Notes under the pieces: generated by a model | Database searches by the model: none | The model's input: only the letters and a program-made list of their open reading frames with translations | Told to the model about the DNA's origin: nothing | Shown here: in pieces, positions 32,972 to 41,485 of the stretch | Layout of the letters: every line of letters starts with the position of its first letter | Numbering within the stretch: position 1 is the first letter of the stretch | Assembly: GCF_006352025.1 (NCBI RefSeq) | Contig: NZ_CP040936.1 | Coordinates: 1,612,001-1,676,000 of the forward strand | From: Hymenobacter sp. DG01 | GTDB taxonomy: Bacteria > Bacteroidota > Bacteroidia > Cytophagales > Hymenobacteraceae | Direction: 5' to 3' | Length of the DNA stretch: 64,000 bases | Position numbers and translations under genes: made by a program

Positions 32972-34603
32972 TTACGGTCGTTTGGCCAGAAATAATCGGG
33001 TAAGCGCGGGTACATCCAGTACCAGGCACACCTGCCCACTACCCAGCAAGGTAACGCCGCCAAACAAGTCAATGGTATCCAGCGGCTTACTCATGGGTTT
33101 CACCACGATGTCCTGCTGGCGTAAAAACCGGTCGACAATGAGACCAAGCCGACGATTGTTGTAATTTACAATGATGATATCCTGGCGGCCATTGAGGTCC
33201 GCTCTGGTGGCAGTGGGCAGTGGCCCGTCGCCGTTGTGCAGTAGCCGGCGCAAGGATACCACCGGTACGTTCTCGTCCTGCACACGGGTAAGCAGCACCC
33301 CACCCACCACGTTGAAATTTTCGGGGAGCAATGATACCACCGAATCCGTATGCATGAGCGGGATGGCGTAGTTGCGCTGATCAAGCTGGAACAAGAGGGC
33401 TCCCTTAACAGCAATGGAAGTGGGTAGCACCAACGTAAAGGTAGTGCCCTCGCCCAGTACCGACTCCACGCGCAGCTGGCCACCCAACGAGTCGATGGCT
33501 AATTTCACTACGTCAAGCCCCACACCACGGCCCGAAATTTCGGTTACCTCCTGGGCCATGGAAAAGCCTGGCTCGAAAAGGAAGCTGCGTACCGCATCAT
33601 CGTCGAGGTGAGCGGCAGCTTCGGCCGACACGAGCCCACGCTCCACGGCTTTGCGCCGCACGCTGTTCACATTAATGCCACGGCCATCGTCGCGCACCTG
33701 AATCAGCACATCGTCGCGCTCCGCCTGCGCCGACAGGATTAGGTGGCCCTGGGCAGTTTTGCCGGCCGCTACGCGTTCTTCCGGCGTTTCCAGTCCGTGG
33801 CCGATGGCATTACGCACCAAGTGCAGCAGGGCATCGGCAATGATCTGCAGGATGTTGCGGTCAATCTGAATGTCTTCCCCGACAATGGTCAACTCCACAT
33901 CTTTTTTCTCCGTGGTGGCTACGTCGCGTACTACCCGCGGAAACTTACTGAACAACGAGCCGACACCTACCAAGCGCGCGTCCATCACGCTGTACTGCAG
34001 CTCATCTGCTATACGCGAAAGATGGGCTGCCGCCGCCGCCAGGGCCGGGTTCCCGATTTCCTGGCTCAGGGTAAGCACCCGGTCCCGGTCAATAGTGAGC
34101 TCTCCCACCAGATTCAGCAGATGATCCAGCTTCCGAATCTGGATGTACACCAGGTCTGATAGCTCCAGCTTGCGGCTGGCATCCTCATCATCCTCGGTAT
34201 TTGCGTCCAGAATCGGCTCTTCGCCTCGCACCAGCCGGTCCAGATTTTCCAGCAGCTGTCCTGCATCGGGTAGTTCTTCGCCAGCGCCAACGGCGCGTAC
34301 CATCTCCCCAATGGTATCAATACCGGTGAACAGCACCGGCACTACGTAACCGGTAAAAGCCATTTCCCGGCTGCGAATCAGCCCGAAAATGGTTTCCATA
34401 TGGTGGGCTACCTCTCCAATGCCGTTGTAGCCCATTGCCCGGGCATTGGACTTGAGGTTGTGCATGAGTCGGAACAGCTCATTGAGCGCCGGCTCGTCGG
34501 AGGGGTTACGCTCTAGCTCACTGATGTGGCGGCTCATGGCGTCGTAGTACTCCAACGCCTCAGCCATGAAAATCTCGCGGTACTCCTGCTCTCTTGACTT
34601 CAT
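32972..34603 (-). CDS. cheA: Chemotaxis histidine kinase CheA without P2
   Basis: The 543-residue protein holds a P1 phosphotransfer domain with His48 in RLMHNLKSNARAMGY, an acidic linker (about 130-145), a P3 dimerisation hairpin (LVYIQIRKLDHLLNLVGELT), the P4 ATPase with LVRNAIGHGLE, VRDDGRGIN and SGRGVGLDVV, and a P5 CheW-like domain (ALLFQLDQRNYAIPL). The CheY-docking P2 domain is absent. The N box has Gly where Asp is common (NAIGHG). Its first four bases overlap the cheB end. It phosphorylates CheY in response to the receptor encoded upstream. Confidence 0.95.
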   Translation of the reverse strand: MKSREQEYREIFMAEALEYYDAMSRHISELERNPSDEPALNELFRLMHNLKSNARAMGYNGIGEVAHHMETIFGLIRSREMAFTGYVVPVLFTGIDTIGEMVRAVGAGEELPDAGQLLENLDRLVRGEEPILDANTEDDEDASRKLELSDLVYIQIRKLDHLLNLVGELTIDRDRVLTLSQEIGNPALAAAAAHLSRIADELQYSVMDARLVGVGSLFSKFPRVVRDVATTEKKDVELTIVGEDIQIDRNILQIIADALLHLVRNAIGHGLETPEERVAAGKTAQGHLILSAQAERDDVLIQVRDDGRGINVNSVRRKAVERGLVSAEAAAHLDDDAVRSFLFEPGFSMAQEVTEISGRGVGLDVVKLAIDSLGGQLRVESVLGEGTTFTLVLPTSIAVKGALLFQLDQRNYAIPLMHTDSVVSLLPENFNVVGGVLLTRVQDENVPVVSLRRLLHNGDGPLPTATRADLNGRQDIIIVNYNNRRLGLIVDRFLRQQDIVVKPMSKPLDTIDLFGGVTLLGSGQVCLVLDVPALTRLFLAKRP

Positions 34604-35712
34604 CGTGCTTGCACAGGTTGAGAGAGCGGCGAGAAATGGCTGGCATGAACAGCCGGTACTGTGCGCACGTAGCGCACAACGAAATCAGCGATGGCAGGCA
34701 GGGGCAGAACCGCACTAGCCAGGCCGGCATTGATAACGGATTTGGGCATGCCGAACACCGCCGACGTTGCTTCATCCTGGGCTACCACTACCCCACCCTG
34801 CTGCCGGACGTAGCGGGCGCCGGCTGTTCCATCCTGCCCGAAGCCAGTCAGCACAACGCCCAGTACGTTACGGCCTACTACCCGGGCGGCAGAGTGCATC
34901 AGCACATCCACAGAGGGAACATCGAGGCTGGCTTCGCTTACGAAATCGGTTTGCCAGCCTACCCAAGGGCTATCTGCGACAGCCCGTACGGCCAGATTGC
35001 GCCCCCCAGGAGCCACTAGAACGTGCCCGGCCCTTAGGAGCTGTCCGCTGCTGGCCGCGGCTACTGGCAAGGAAGAAGCCCGGCGCAGACGCTCGACGAG
35101 CGTATCGGTAAACAGCTCCGGAAGGTGTACTGCCACCAGCACAGCCCACGGGAAATCGGGCGGGAGCCCACGCAGTACGGCTTCTACCGCAGGCGCGCCG
35201 CCGGTAGAGCCGCCAATAACTATTACCCCTTGTGGAGGCAAGGGGGCAGCGAGGCGCCGCTCAGAAACAGGCCGCCGCGCCTCAGCCACCGGCGTAAGCC
35301 GGGGTTTGGCTGCCAGCAGCTTACGCCGGATACTGTTCCGCCACTCAGGTAATTCGGCTGGATTTGCTGGAAGCTGCGCAACGTAATCATACACTCCCAT
35401 GCGGCTTACTTCTCGCAGCATGGCAGGCAAGGGAGGGCGCATGCTGTACAGCAGCACGGGCACCGGAAAATAACGCTGCAGTTGCTCCAGTCCCAGCAGC
35501 TGATCTTCCCCCACCAGCACTACTCCCGGCCGCAGGCGCCGGGCGGCGGCTCGCAGCTCGTTGGCAGCCACAGCTGTACCTACCACCTCCAGTTCCGGAT
35601 CGGTATGTAGCAGCCGCGTAAGCTCCGTGCGCACACTTGTGGGCAGGTTGCCAAGCAGTATAGGAAAAGACTCAGTTGGGAAGGACACGGGAAAAGAAAC
35701 TACTGGAAGCAA
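34600..35712 (-). CDS. cheB: CheB methylesterase with degenerate receiver domain
   Basis: CheB removes methyl groups from receptor glutamates. The 370-residue frame begins with TTG at 35712 (GTG at 35688 is an alternative). Residues 15-130 have receiver-fold pattern but lack key residues: the paired acidic residues are absent (PILLGNLPTSVR) and the phospho-acceptor position reads VVLVGED, with Gly68 for Asp. The catalytic domain is intact: Ser169 in GGSTGGAPA, His196 in VAVHLPELF and Asp in LTGFGQDGTAG. The enzyme is probably active but not controlled by phosphorylation. No cheR is present in the window. Confidence 0.92.
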   Translation of the reverse strand: MLPVVSFPVSFPTESFPILLGNLPTSVRTELTRLLHTDPELEVVGTAVAANELRAAARRLRPGVVLVGEDQLLGLEQLQRYFPVPVLLYSMRPPLPAMLREVSRMGVYDYVAQLPANPAELPEWRNSIRRKLLAAKPRLTPVAEARRPVSERRLAAPLPPQGVIVIGGSTGGAPAVEAVLRGLPPDFPWAVLVAVHLPELFTDTLVERLRRASSLPVAAASSGQLLRAGHVLVAPGGRNLAVRAVADSPWVGWQTDFVSEASLDVPSVDVLMHSAARVVGRNVLGVVLTGFGQDGTAGARYVRQQGGVVVAQDEATSAVFGMPKSVINAGLASAVLPLPAIADFVVRYVRTVPAVHASHFSPLSQPVQAR

Positions 35713-35743
35713 GCAAAAAGCTACCGGACCGGAAGGTCAGTCT

Positions 35744-36136
35744 TTACTCCTGCTCGGGGGCAGAAGCAGACGACTCCTGAAGGGCACTACCTACTATTTC
35801 CAGCACCTTTTCCTCCGAGAAAGGCTTCACGATATAAGCCGTGGCACCACTCTCAAGAGCCTCGTTAACAATAACTTCCTGCCCAACTGCCGAGCACATC
35901 ACAACTTTTACCTCGGGTTGCTCCTGACGGATACCTTTCAGCACATCTAACCCGGTGTTATCGGGCAGGATTACGTCCAGCGTGATTAAATCGGGTTGGG
36001 TTGCGGCGGCCATTTCCAGCGCTTGCTGCCCATTTGCAGCTTCTCCTACCACCTCATAGCCGGCGTCGGTAAGCATGTTTTTAAGCATCGTGCGCATGTA
36101 AAAAGAGTCGTCGACGATGAGGATGCGGTTTTTCAT
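35744..36136 (-). CDS. cheY: CheY-type response regulator
   Basis: The 130-residue single-domain receiver starts at the ATG at 36136 (MKNRILIVDDSFYMRTML). All phosphorylation residues are present: Asp9 and Asp10, acceptor Asp54 in LITLDVILPD, Ser82 in MCSAVG and Lys104 in YIVKPFSEE. The tail SSASAPEQE is short. It lies between cheW and cheB and is the likely output of CheA and target of CheC. The motility or other partner it controls is not in the window. Confidence 0.94.
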   Translation of the reverse strand: MKNRILIVDDSFYMRTMLKNMLTDAGYEVVGEAANGQQALEMAAATQPDLITLDVILPDNTGLDVLKGIRQEQPEVKVVMCSAVGQEVIVNEALESGATAYIVKPFSEEKVLEIVGSALQESSASAPEQE

Positions 36137-36182
36137 GGAAAGGGAGAATGAGGAAAGACTGGAAGCTGAACGGTACAATGAA

Positions 36183-36731
36183 CTATGCCTTTGTACGGCT
36201 GCCGGCAGCGGAAGATTCCGCCTTGGGCTGCAACTGCATGATTTCGGAGGGGGTGAGCAGCTTCAGCATGTCAAGGACCACGATAATGCGGCCGTCAACT
36301 TTGGCAATTCCCTCAATGTATTTATCGTGAATGTTGATGTCCTGGATAAATTCAGGCGCTTTCTCAATGCTGGAAACCGGAATGGACAACGGCTGAGGTA
36401 CCTCGCGTACCATAATGCCGATGGTATATTCCTTAGCCTCTATTGCCATGGTATAAGACATGGCCGGCATCCCAACATCAGCTGAGCGTAGGCGAAAACG
36501 CTCCTCCAGATCAACAATGGCAATAATGTCGCCGCGCAGGTTCGCAATGCCCTTAACAAAGGGGGGCGTTTTGGGCATACGGGCAATTTCGGGGGTTATG
36601 GTTACCTCCTTCACCTGCTCAATACGAATCCCGTACTCTTCATCTCCCAGCCGAAAAACAATCAGCTGAATGATGAGGTCCTGTTTGACGTTTTTTTCTG
36701 ATTCAGGCATGCCTGAGCGGCTGGTCGCCAT
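36183..36731 (-). CDS. cheW: CheW coupling protein
   Basis: CheW links receptor and CheA. The 182-residue protein (ATG at 36731; 36710 also possible) has the CheW fold: LIIQLIVFRLGDEEYGIRIEQ, PFVKGIANLRGDIIAIVDLEERF, and VREVPQPLSIPVSSIEKAPEF. Residues after about 155 form a short extension (ESSAAGSRTKA). It starts 52 bases after the receptor stop and is separated from cheY by about 46 bases. Confidence 0.95.
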   Translation of the reverse strand: MATSRSGMPESEKNVKQDLIIQLIVFRLGDEEYGIRIEQVKEVTITPEIARMPKTPPFVKGIANLRGDIIAIVDLEERFRLRSADVGMPAMSYTMAIEAKEYTIGIMVREVPQPLSIPVSSIEKAPEFIQDINIHDKYIEGIAKVDGRIIVVLDMLKLLTPSEIMQLQPKAESSAAGSRTKA

Positions 36732-36782
36732 ACCCAAGCCACTGCCAACAGCAGCAACTTGGGGTGCGGTTAAAACAAATAT

Positions 36783-39700
36783 TTATTTGGTTTTCCCTTT
36801 GCCGGTCCGGGCTTTGGGCGTAGCGGGGGTGTCAGCGGCGGGAGTGTCCTTGCTGGCTTCCTTCCGACGCGGACGGGCGGGCTTAGAAGTAGCCTGAGCA
36901 GCCTGATCCGGGTTGCCGTTATCCTCTACAGCTGCGGCTGGGGTAGCTGTAGTAGCCTGGCGCGCTGTTTTGCGCACAGGTGCCACCGTAGCCTCTGCCG
37001 TAGCCGATGCGGCGCGCCGGTTGGAACGGCGAGCGGCGGGGGTAGCAGCAGCGGGAGCCGGAGTCGTTGCCCGACGCAACAAGGACCGACGACGAACCGG
37101 TTCGGGCTCGGGCTCCGGCTCGGGCTGCAAGTCTTCCATCAGCTGGAAGGCGGACAAGCCCAGCTGCAGGTCGTCGGCAATGTCGGTCAGGTTCTGGCTG
37201 CTGGTGGTCAGTTCCTGCATGCTTGTGGAAAGCTGCTTGGCAGTGCTGGCTACCTGCTGGGTACCGGAGGCCGTTTGCTCGGCAATAGCTACTACCTCTT
37301 CCACGTATTTCACCACGTCGCCAATCGACGTTTTCTGCACTTCGGTAGCCGTCAGAATGTCGCGGGAAGTACGGAGCGTTTCGCCGCTGCTGGTGGCAAT
37401 GTTCTTAAAGGCTGAGCTGGCTTCGAACGTAGCGTTCTTGCCCTTGAGTACCCGGCCTTCCATGGTGCTGATTGCTGTGGCCGCCGAGGTAGTATCCTTC
37501 TTAACGTCTTCAACCAGGGTAGCAATTTCACTGGCCGACTTGCGGGAACCTTCGGCCAGCTTGCGGATTTCCTCGGCTACTACCGCGAAACCACGGCCGG
37601 CTTCCCCGGCGCGGGCCGCTTCGATGGCAGCGTTCAGAGCCAGCAGGTTGGTTTGCGAGGCAATGTCGGTGATAACGCCCAGCGACTTGCTGATTTCCTG
37701 GGAGCGGGTGCTGAGTACTTCGATGGTCTTGGAGGTCTGGGCGGCAGCCGAGCTGATTTCCTCCATGTTTTTCACCACTTCTGCTACCGTTTTCAGACCC
37801 AGCTGTGATGTTTGCTCACCGAGGATAGCAGCCTTGATACCAACGTCGGCTTTACCGGCCGTTTCCTTGGTAGCCTGCATGATTTCTTCGATCAGCTTAA
37901 AGGCCTGGTCGGTTTTGAGAGCTTGGTTCTGAGCGCCTTCGGCCATCTGCTGCATGGCCAGGGCCACGTCAACGGTTACCCGGCTCATCTCCTGCCCTTT
38001 CACTACCATTTCCTCCGATGACTCCCCTACAATCTGCGACGACTCGTTGATTTCGCCGAGCAGCTCGTTGAGGTTATCTACGGCCAGGTTCAGAGCGTCG
38101 GCCATGGCGCGGATGTCGCCGGTGGTTTCGATTTCAACCTGCTGCTGCAGGTCGCCCTCTGAAATAGCCCGTACCACGCGCGACACTTCCAGTACCGGCG
38201 AGGCAATGGATTCAATCAGGGCGTTCAGGGTGTCCACCAGTTCTTTCCAGGAGCCCGATACGTCGGTTACCGTGGCTCGTTCGGTCAGCTTGCCTTCGCC
38301 ACCCGCTACGCGAGCCACGCGGCTAACTTCCGAAGCCAGACGGTTCAGGTCGTCTACCATTCGGTTAATGGTTTCGGCCAGATCTGCTACCTCACCTTTA
38401 GCGTCCAGAGTCAGCTTCTGGGTCAAGTCGCCCTGCGATACGGCCGTTACTACCTTCACGATACCGCGTACCTGCGTGGTGAGGTTGGAGGCCATGGTAT
38501 TTACCCGGTCGGTCAGCTCCTTCCATACCCCGCTCACGCTGGGCACGTTGGCCTGGCCCCCGAGGCGACCTTCCGTACCTACTTCAAGAGCCACACGGGT
38601 TACCTCGCCCGCGAATACGTTCAGGGAGTCCACCATCACGTTGATGTTGTCCTTGAGGTCGAGCAGCTCGCCTTTAACATCTACCGATACCTTCTGGCTC
38701 AGGTCGCCGCGGGCTACGGCGGAGGTTACGTTGGCAATGTCTCGCACCTGAGAGGTCAGCGAGGCCGCCATGGTATTTACGTTGTCCGTCAGGTCTTTCC
38801 AAGTGCCGCGTACGTTGGGCACTACGGCCTGGCCGCCGAGGCGGCCTTCCGTGCCTACCTCGCGGGCCACGCGGGTTACTTCGTCGCCGAACGTGTTCAG
38901 CGAGTCCACCATCTGGTTCAGGTTCTCTTTCAGCTGCAACAGCTCGCCGCGTACGTTTACCGTCACTTTCTGGCTTAGGTCACCGCGGGCTACGGCGGTA
39001 GCCACATTGGCAATGTCTCGCACCTGAGAAGTCAGGTTCGAGGCCATCGTGTTTACGTTGTCGGTGAGGTCTTTCCAGGTACCCGAAACGCTCGGCACGT
39101 TGGCCTGGCCGCCCAGAATACCCTCCGTACCTACCTCGCGTGCTACGCGGGTTACCTCGCCGGCGAAGATGTTGAGCGAGTCCACCATCTGATTAAGGAT
39201 GTTTTTCAGGTCGAGAATCTCGCCTTTTACATCCACCGTCATCTTCTGAGTCAGGTCACCTTTTGCTACGGCGGTAGCCACGTTAGCAATGTCTCGTACC
39301 TGCAGCGTCAGGTTCGAGGCCATCGTGTTTACGTTGTCCGTCAGCTCCTTCCAAGTACCACCTACGCGGGGCACGTTGGCCTGGCCGCCGAGCTTCCCTT
39401 CCGTACCTACCTCGCGGGCCACACGGGTTACTTCGTCACCGAAGATGTTGAGCGAGTCCACCATCTGGTTGAGGATGTTCTTCAGCTCCAGGATTTCTCC
39501 CTTCACATCCACGGTCATTTTCTGCGACAAGTCGCCGCGGGCTACGGCCGTGGCCACGTTGGCAATGTCTCGTACCTGCAAGGTCAGGTTCGAGGCCATG
39601 TAGTTTACGTTGTCGGTCAGCTCTTTCCACACGCCGGCCACGTTCGGTACCGAAGCCTGGCCGCCGAGTTTACCTTCCGTACCTACCTCTAGTGCTACAC

Positions 39701-41153
39701 GCGTTACCTCACCGGCGAACAGGTTGAGCGAGTCCACCATTTGGTTGAGGTTCTGCTTGAGTTGCAGCAGCTCGCCCTTTACGTCAACCGTAATTTTCTG
39801 CGACAAGTCGCCTTTTGCTACGGCGGTAGCTACGTTGGCAATGTCTCGCACCTGAAGCGTCAGGTTCGAGGCCATGTAGTTCACGTTGTCCGTCAGCTCT
39901 TTCCATACGCCAGCCACATTCGGCACTACGGCCTGGCCGCCCAGGCGGCCTTCCGTACCTACTTCCTGGGCCACGCGGGTTACTTCGCCAGCAAACAGGT
40001 TGAGCGAGTCCACCATCTGGTTCAGGTTCTGCTTCAGCTGCAGCAGCTCCCCTTTCACGTCCACGGTGATTTTCTGGGTGAGGTCACCCTTTGCTACGGC
40101 CGTGGCCACGTTGGCAATGTCTCGTACCTGAAGGGTCAGGTTCGAAGCCATCGTGTTTACGTTGTCCGTTAGCTGCTTCCATACGCCGCCTACGTTGGGC
40201 ACGCTGGCTTGACCGCCGAGCTTACCTTCGGTACCTACTTCCTGGGCTACGCGGGTTACCTCGCCGGCAAACAGGTTGAGCGAGTCCACCATCTGGTTGA
40301 GGTTCTGCTTGAGTTGCAGCAGTTCGCCCTTTACATCAACCGTAATCTTCTGGCTCAGGTCGCCGCGGGCTACGGCCGTGGCTACGTTGGCAATGTCTCG
40401 CACCTGAGAGGTCAGGTTCGAGGCCATGTAGTTTACGTTATCGGTCAGCTCTTTCCAGATACCACCTACGTTGGGTACGCTGGCTTGACCGCCGAGCTTA
40501 CCTTCGGTACCTACTTCCTGGGCCACGCGGGTTACCTCGCCGGCAAACAGGTTCAGGTTGTCGATGGTCTTGTTGATGGTTTCGGCCATCACCTTGAAGT
40601 CGCCCGACACCGGAATCTGGAAGGTTTCATCCAGATTGCCTTTGCTGATGTTCTTGAGCACCTTGCCTACCTCTAACACCGGCACGGCAATGCTATCTAC
40701 TAGGCCGTTGATGTTGTTGATCATGTCGCGCCAGAAACCGGCGGCATTATCAGCGGAGGCGCGGGCTTTCAGGTTACCTTCCACCCCGGCAACTTTCGAA
40801 ATGCGCGATACCTCACCGCCTACCCCGCCAATCATCTCCACCATGGAGTTGTAGGCTTCGGCTATTTCGGCGAAGATGTCGTCGTTCTGTTTGGTCAGGC
40901 GCACCGATACGTCGCCTTTTTTGAACGCATCGAGGGCGTAGAGTACCCGGTTCAACTGATCATTGATATAATCAGGATCCTGGGTGCTATAGCCGGCCGT
41001 GCTGGCCGTACCCCGTTTGCGGGTATAGTTATTAGGCTGCGGCAACGAGGCAGCACCGTCGTCATCGGCGGCGGTTACTAGCGTTGCTTCTTCAAACGTA
41101 TCCGGAGCGGCGGGAGCCGGGCGGTTGTTTCTGGGCGTCTTAGCTGATGCCAT
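36783..41153 (-). CDS. Soluble chemoreceptor with a long HAMP array
   Basis: The 1456-residue protein has no signal peptide or membrane helix. Residues 1-60 are a disordered lead; about 65-195 and 934-1025 are divergent HAMP units; 198-933 are eight near-identical 92-residue HAMP units (DNLN/DSLN...EVTRVAxEVGTEG...W K x LTDNVN...[10 protein letters not shown]). Residues about 1030-1340 are the methyl-accepting signalling hairpin with the tip [20 protein letters not shown] and [18 protein letters not shown]. The last 110 residues are a basic Pro/Ala-rich tail ([16 protein letters not shown]). It is a cytoplasmic sensor that drives CheA through CheW. Its input has no recognisable ligand domain; the HAMP stack or a partner protein must receive it. 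It is first in the operon. Confidence 0.93.
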   Translation of the reverse strand: MASAKTPRNNRPAPAAPDTFEEATLVTAADDDGAASLPQPNNYTRKRGTASTAGYSTQDPDYINDQLNRVLYALDAFKKGDVSVRLTKQNDDIFAEIAEAYNSMVEMIGGVGGEVSRISKVAGVEGNLKARASADNAAGFWRDMINNINGLVDSIAVPVLEVGKVLKNISKGNLDETFQIPVSGDFKVMAETINKTIDNLNLFAGEVTRVAQEVGTEGKLGGQASVPNVGGIWKELTDNVNYMASNLTSQVRDIANVATAVARGDLSQKITVDVKGELLQLKQNLNQMVDSLNLFAGEVTRVAQEVGTEGKLGGQASVPNVGGVWKQLTDNVNTMASNLTLQVRDIANVATAVAKGDLTQKITVDVKGELLQLKQNLNQMVDSLNLFAGEVTRVAQEVGTEGRLGGQAVVPNVAGVWKELTDNVNYMASNLTLQVRDIANVATAVAKGDLSQKITVDVKGELLQLKQNLNQMVDSLNLFAGEVTRVALEVGTEGKLGGQASVPNVAGVWKELTDNVNYMASNLTLQVRDIANVATAVARGDLSQKMTVDVKGEILELKNILNQMVDSLNIFGDEVTRVAREVGTEGKLGGQANVPRVGGTWKELTDNVNTMASNLTLQVRDIANVATAVAKGDLTQKMTVDVKGEILDLKNILNQMVDSLNIFAGEVTRVAREVGTEGILGGQANVPSVSGTWKDLTDNVNTMASNLTSQVRDIANVATAVARGDLSQKVTVNVRGELLQLKENLNQMVDSLNTFGDEVTRVAREVGTEGRLGGQAVVPNVRGTWKDLTDNVNTMAASLTSQVRDIANVTSAVARGDLSQKVSVDVKGELLDLKDNINVMVDSLNVFAGEVTRVALEVGTEGRLGGQANVPSVSGVWKELTDRVNTMASNLTTQVRGIVKVVTAVSQGDLTQKLTLDAKGEVADLAETINRMVDDLNRLASEVSRVARVAGGEGKLTERATVTDVSGSWKELVDTLNALIESIASPVLEVSRVVRAISEGDLQQQVEIETTGDIRAMADALNLAVDNLNELLGEINESSQIVGESSEEMVVKGQEMSRVTVDVALAMQQMAEGAQNQALKTDQAFKLIEEIMQATKETAGKADVGIKAAILGEQTSQLGLKTVAEVVKNMEEISSAAAQTSKTIEVLSTRSQEISKSLGVITDIASQTNLLALNAAIEAARAGEAGRGFAVVAEEIRKLAEGSRKSASEIATLVEDVKKDTTSAATAISTMEGRVLKGKNATFEASSAFKNIATSSGETLRTSRDILTATEVQKTSIGDVVKYVEEVVAIAEQTASGTQQVASTAKQLSTSMQELTTSSQNLTDIADDLQLGLSAFQLMEDLQPEPEPEPEPVRRRSLLRRATTPAPAAATPAARRSNRRAASATAEATVAPVRKTARQATTATPAAAVEDNGNPDQAAQATSKPARPRRKEASKDTPAADTPATPKARTGKGKTK
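38355..40562 (-). repeat. Eight tandem 276-bp units in the chemoreceptor gene
   Basis: Eight units of 92 codons run without interruption. The units differ at few amino acids (GIW/GVW/GTW, NYM/NTM, TSQ/TLQ, LLQ/ILE) and the DNA is also very similar, implying duplication or gene conversion. Recombination between units could change the array length. Counts from short-read assembly may be unreliable here. Confidence 0.95.
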
Positions 41154-41204
41154 AAACTAGGTGTGGTAGCGAAACCTGCCTGAGAGCAAGGTGGTGCACT
41201 AACA

Positions 41205-41224
41205 GAACCCCAGATAGCAGGGTT
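41205..41224 (-). promoter_or_regulatory. Leader hairpin of the chemosensory operon
   Basis: GAACCC and GGGGTTC pair (minus strand) around an eight-base loop, about 5 bases after the predicted RNA start. The neighbouring topA is divergent, so this cannot be a terminator of an upstream gene. Confidence 0.6.
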
Positions 41225-41234
41225 CATGAACAGG

Positions 41235-41266
41235 CAAAGGTAGCAAATAGACTTGTCAGCTCACAA
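41235..41266 (-). promoter_or_regulatory. Promoter of the chemosensory operon
   Basis: On the minus strand TTG (41264-41266), a 21-base spacer and TACCTTTG (41235-41242, exact TAnnTTTG) lie about 82 bases before the receptor ATG. The spacing and boxes fit the Bacteroidota type. Confidence 0.6.
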
Positions 41267-41485
41267 TTCTTCTTAAAAAGTTACCACTGGCTAATAACTA
41301 CCGGATTGTGAACTAATTGTCCCGGACAACGGTACTCATTGCCTGCCATCAGAGCCCCTGGCGAAGCCTATATTCTATTGCCAGCGCTGCTACGCCGGAT
41401 TATTCCAGCATCTTTGCGGCAAAATTCAACTTTTGCGCTGCCCCCGCCGTTTCCTACGAAACAAGCCTAGCGTATCCCACCCCCT

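Larger units (their letters stand above)
41154..41485. other. Divergent intergenic region between the chemosensory operon and topA
   Basis: No gene is visible. It holds the chemosensory promoter (41235-41266, minus) and its leader hairpin (41205-41224). On the plus side, GCATCTTTGC (41408-41417) and AACTTTTG (41428-41435) are weak promoter-like boxes for topA. Confidence 0.6.

Noticed and set aside
38355..40562. Tandem repeats as a CRISPR array
   Set aside because: The units are 276 bp, in frame, without spacers, and encode a HAMP domain. No cas gene is nearby.
37067..40854. Several plus-strand open frames opposite the chemoreceptor repeats
   Set aside because: They repeat with the same 276-base period as the HAMP units and are Ser/Thr/Pro-rich, so they are antisense by-products of the repeat.
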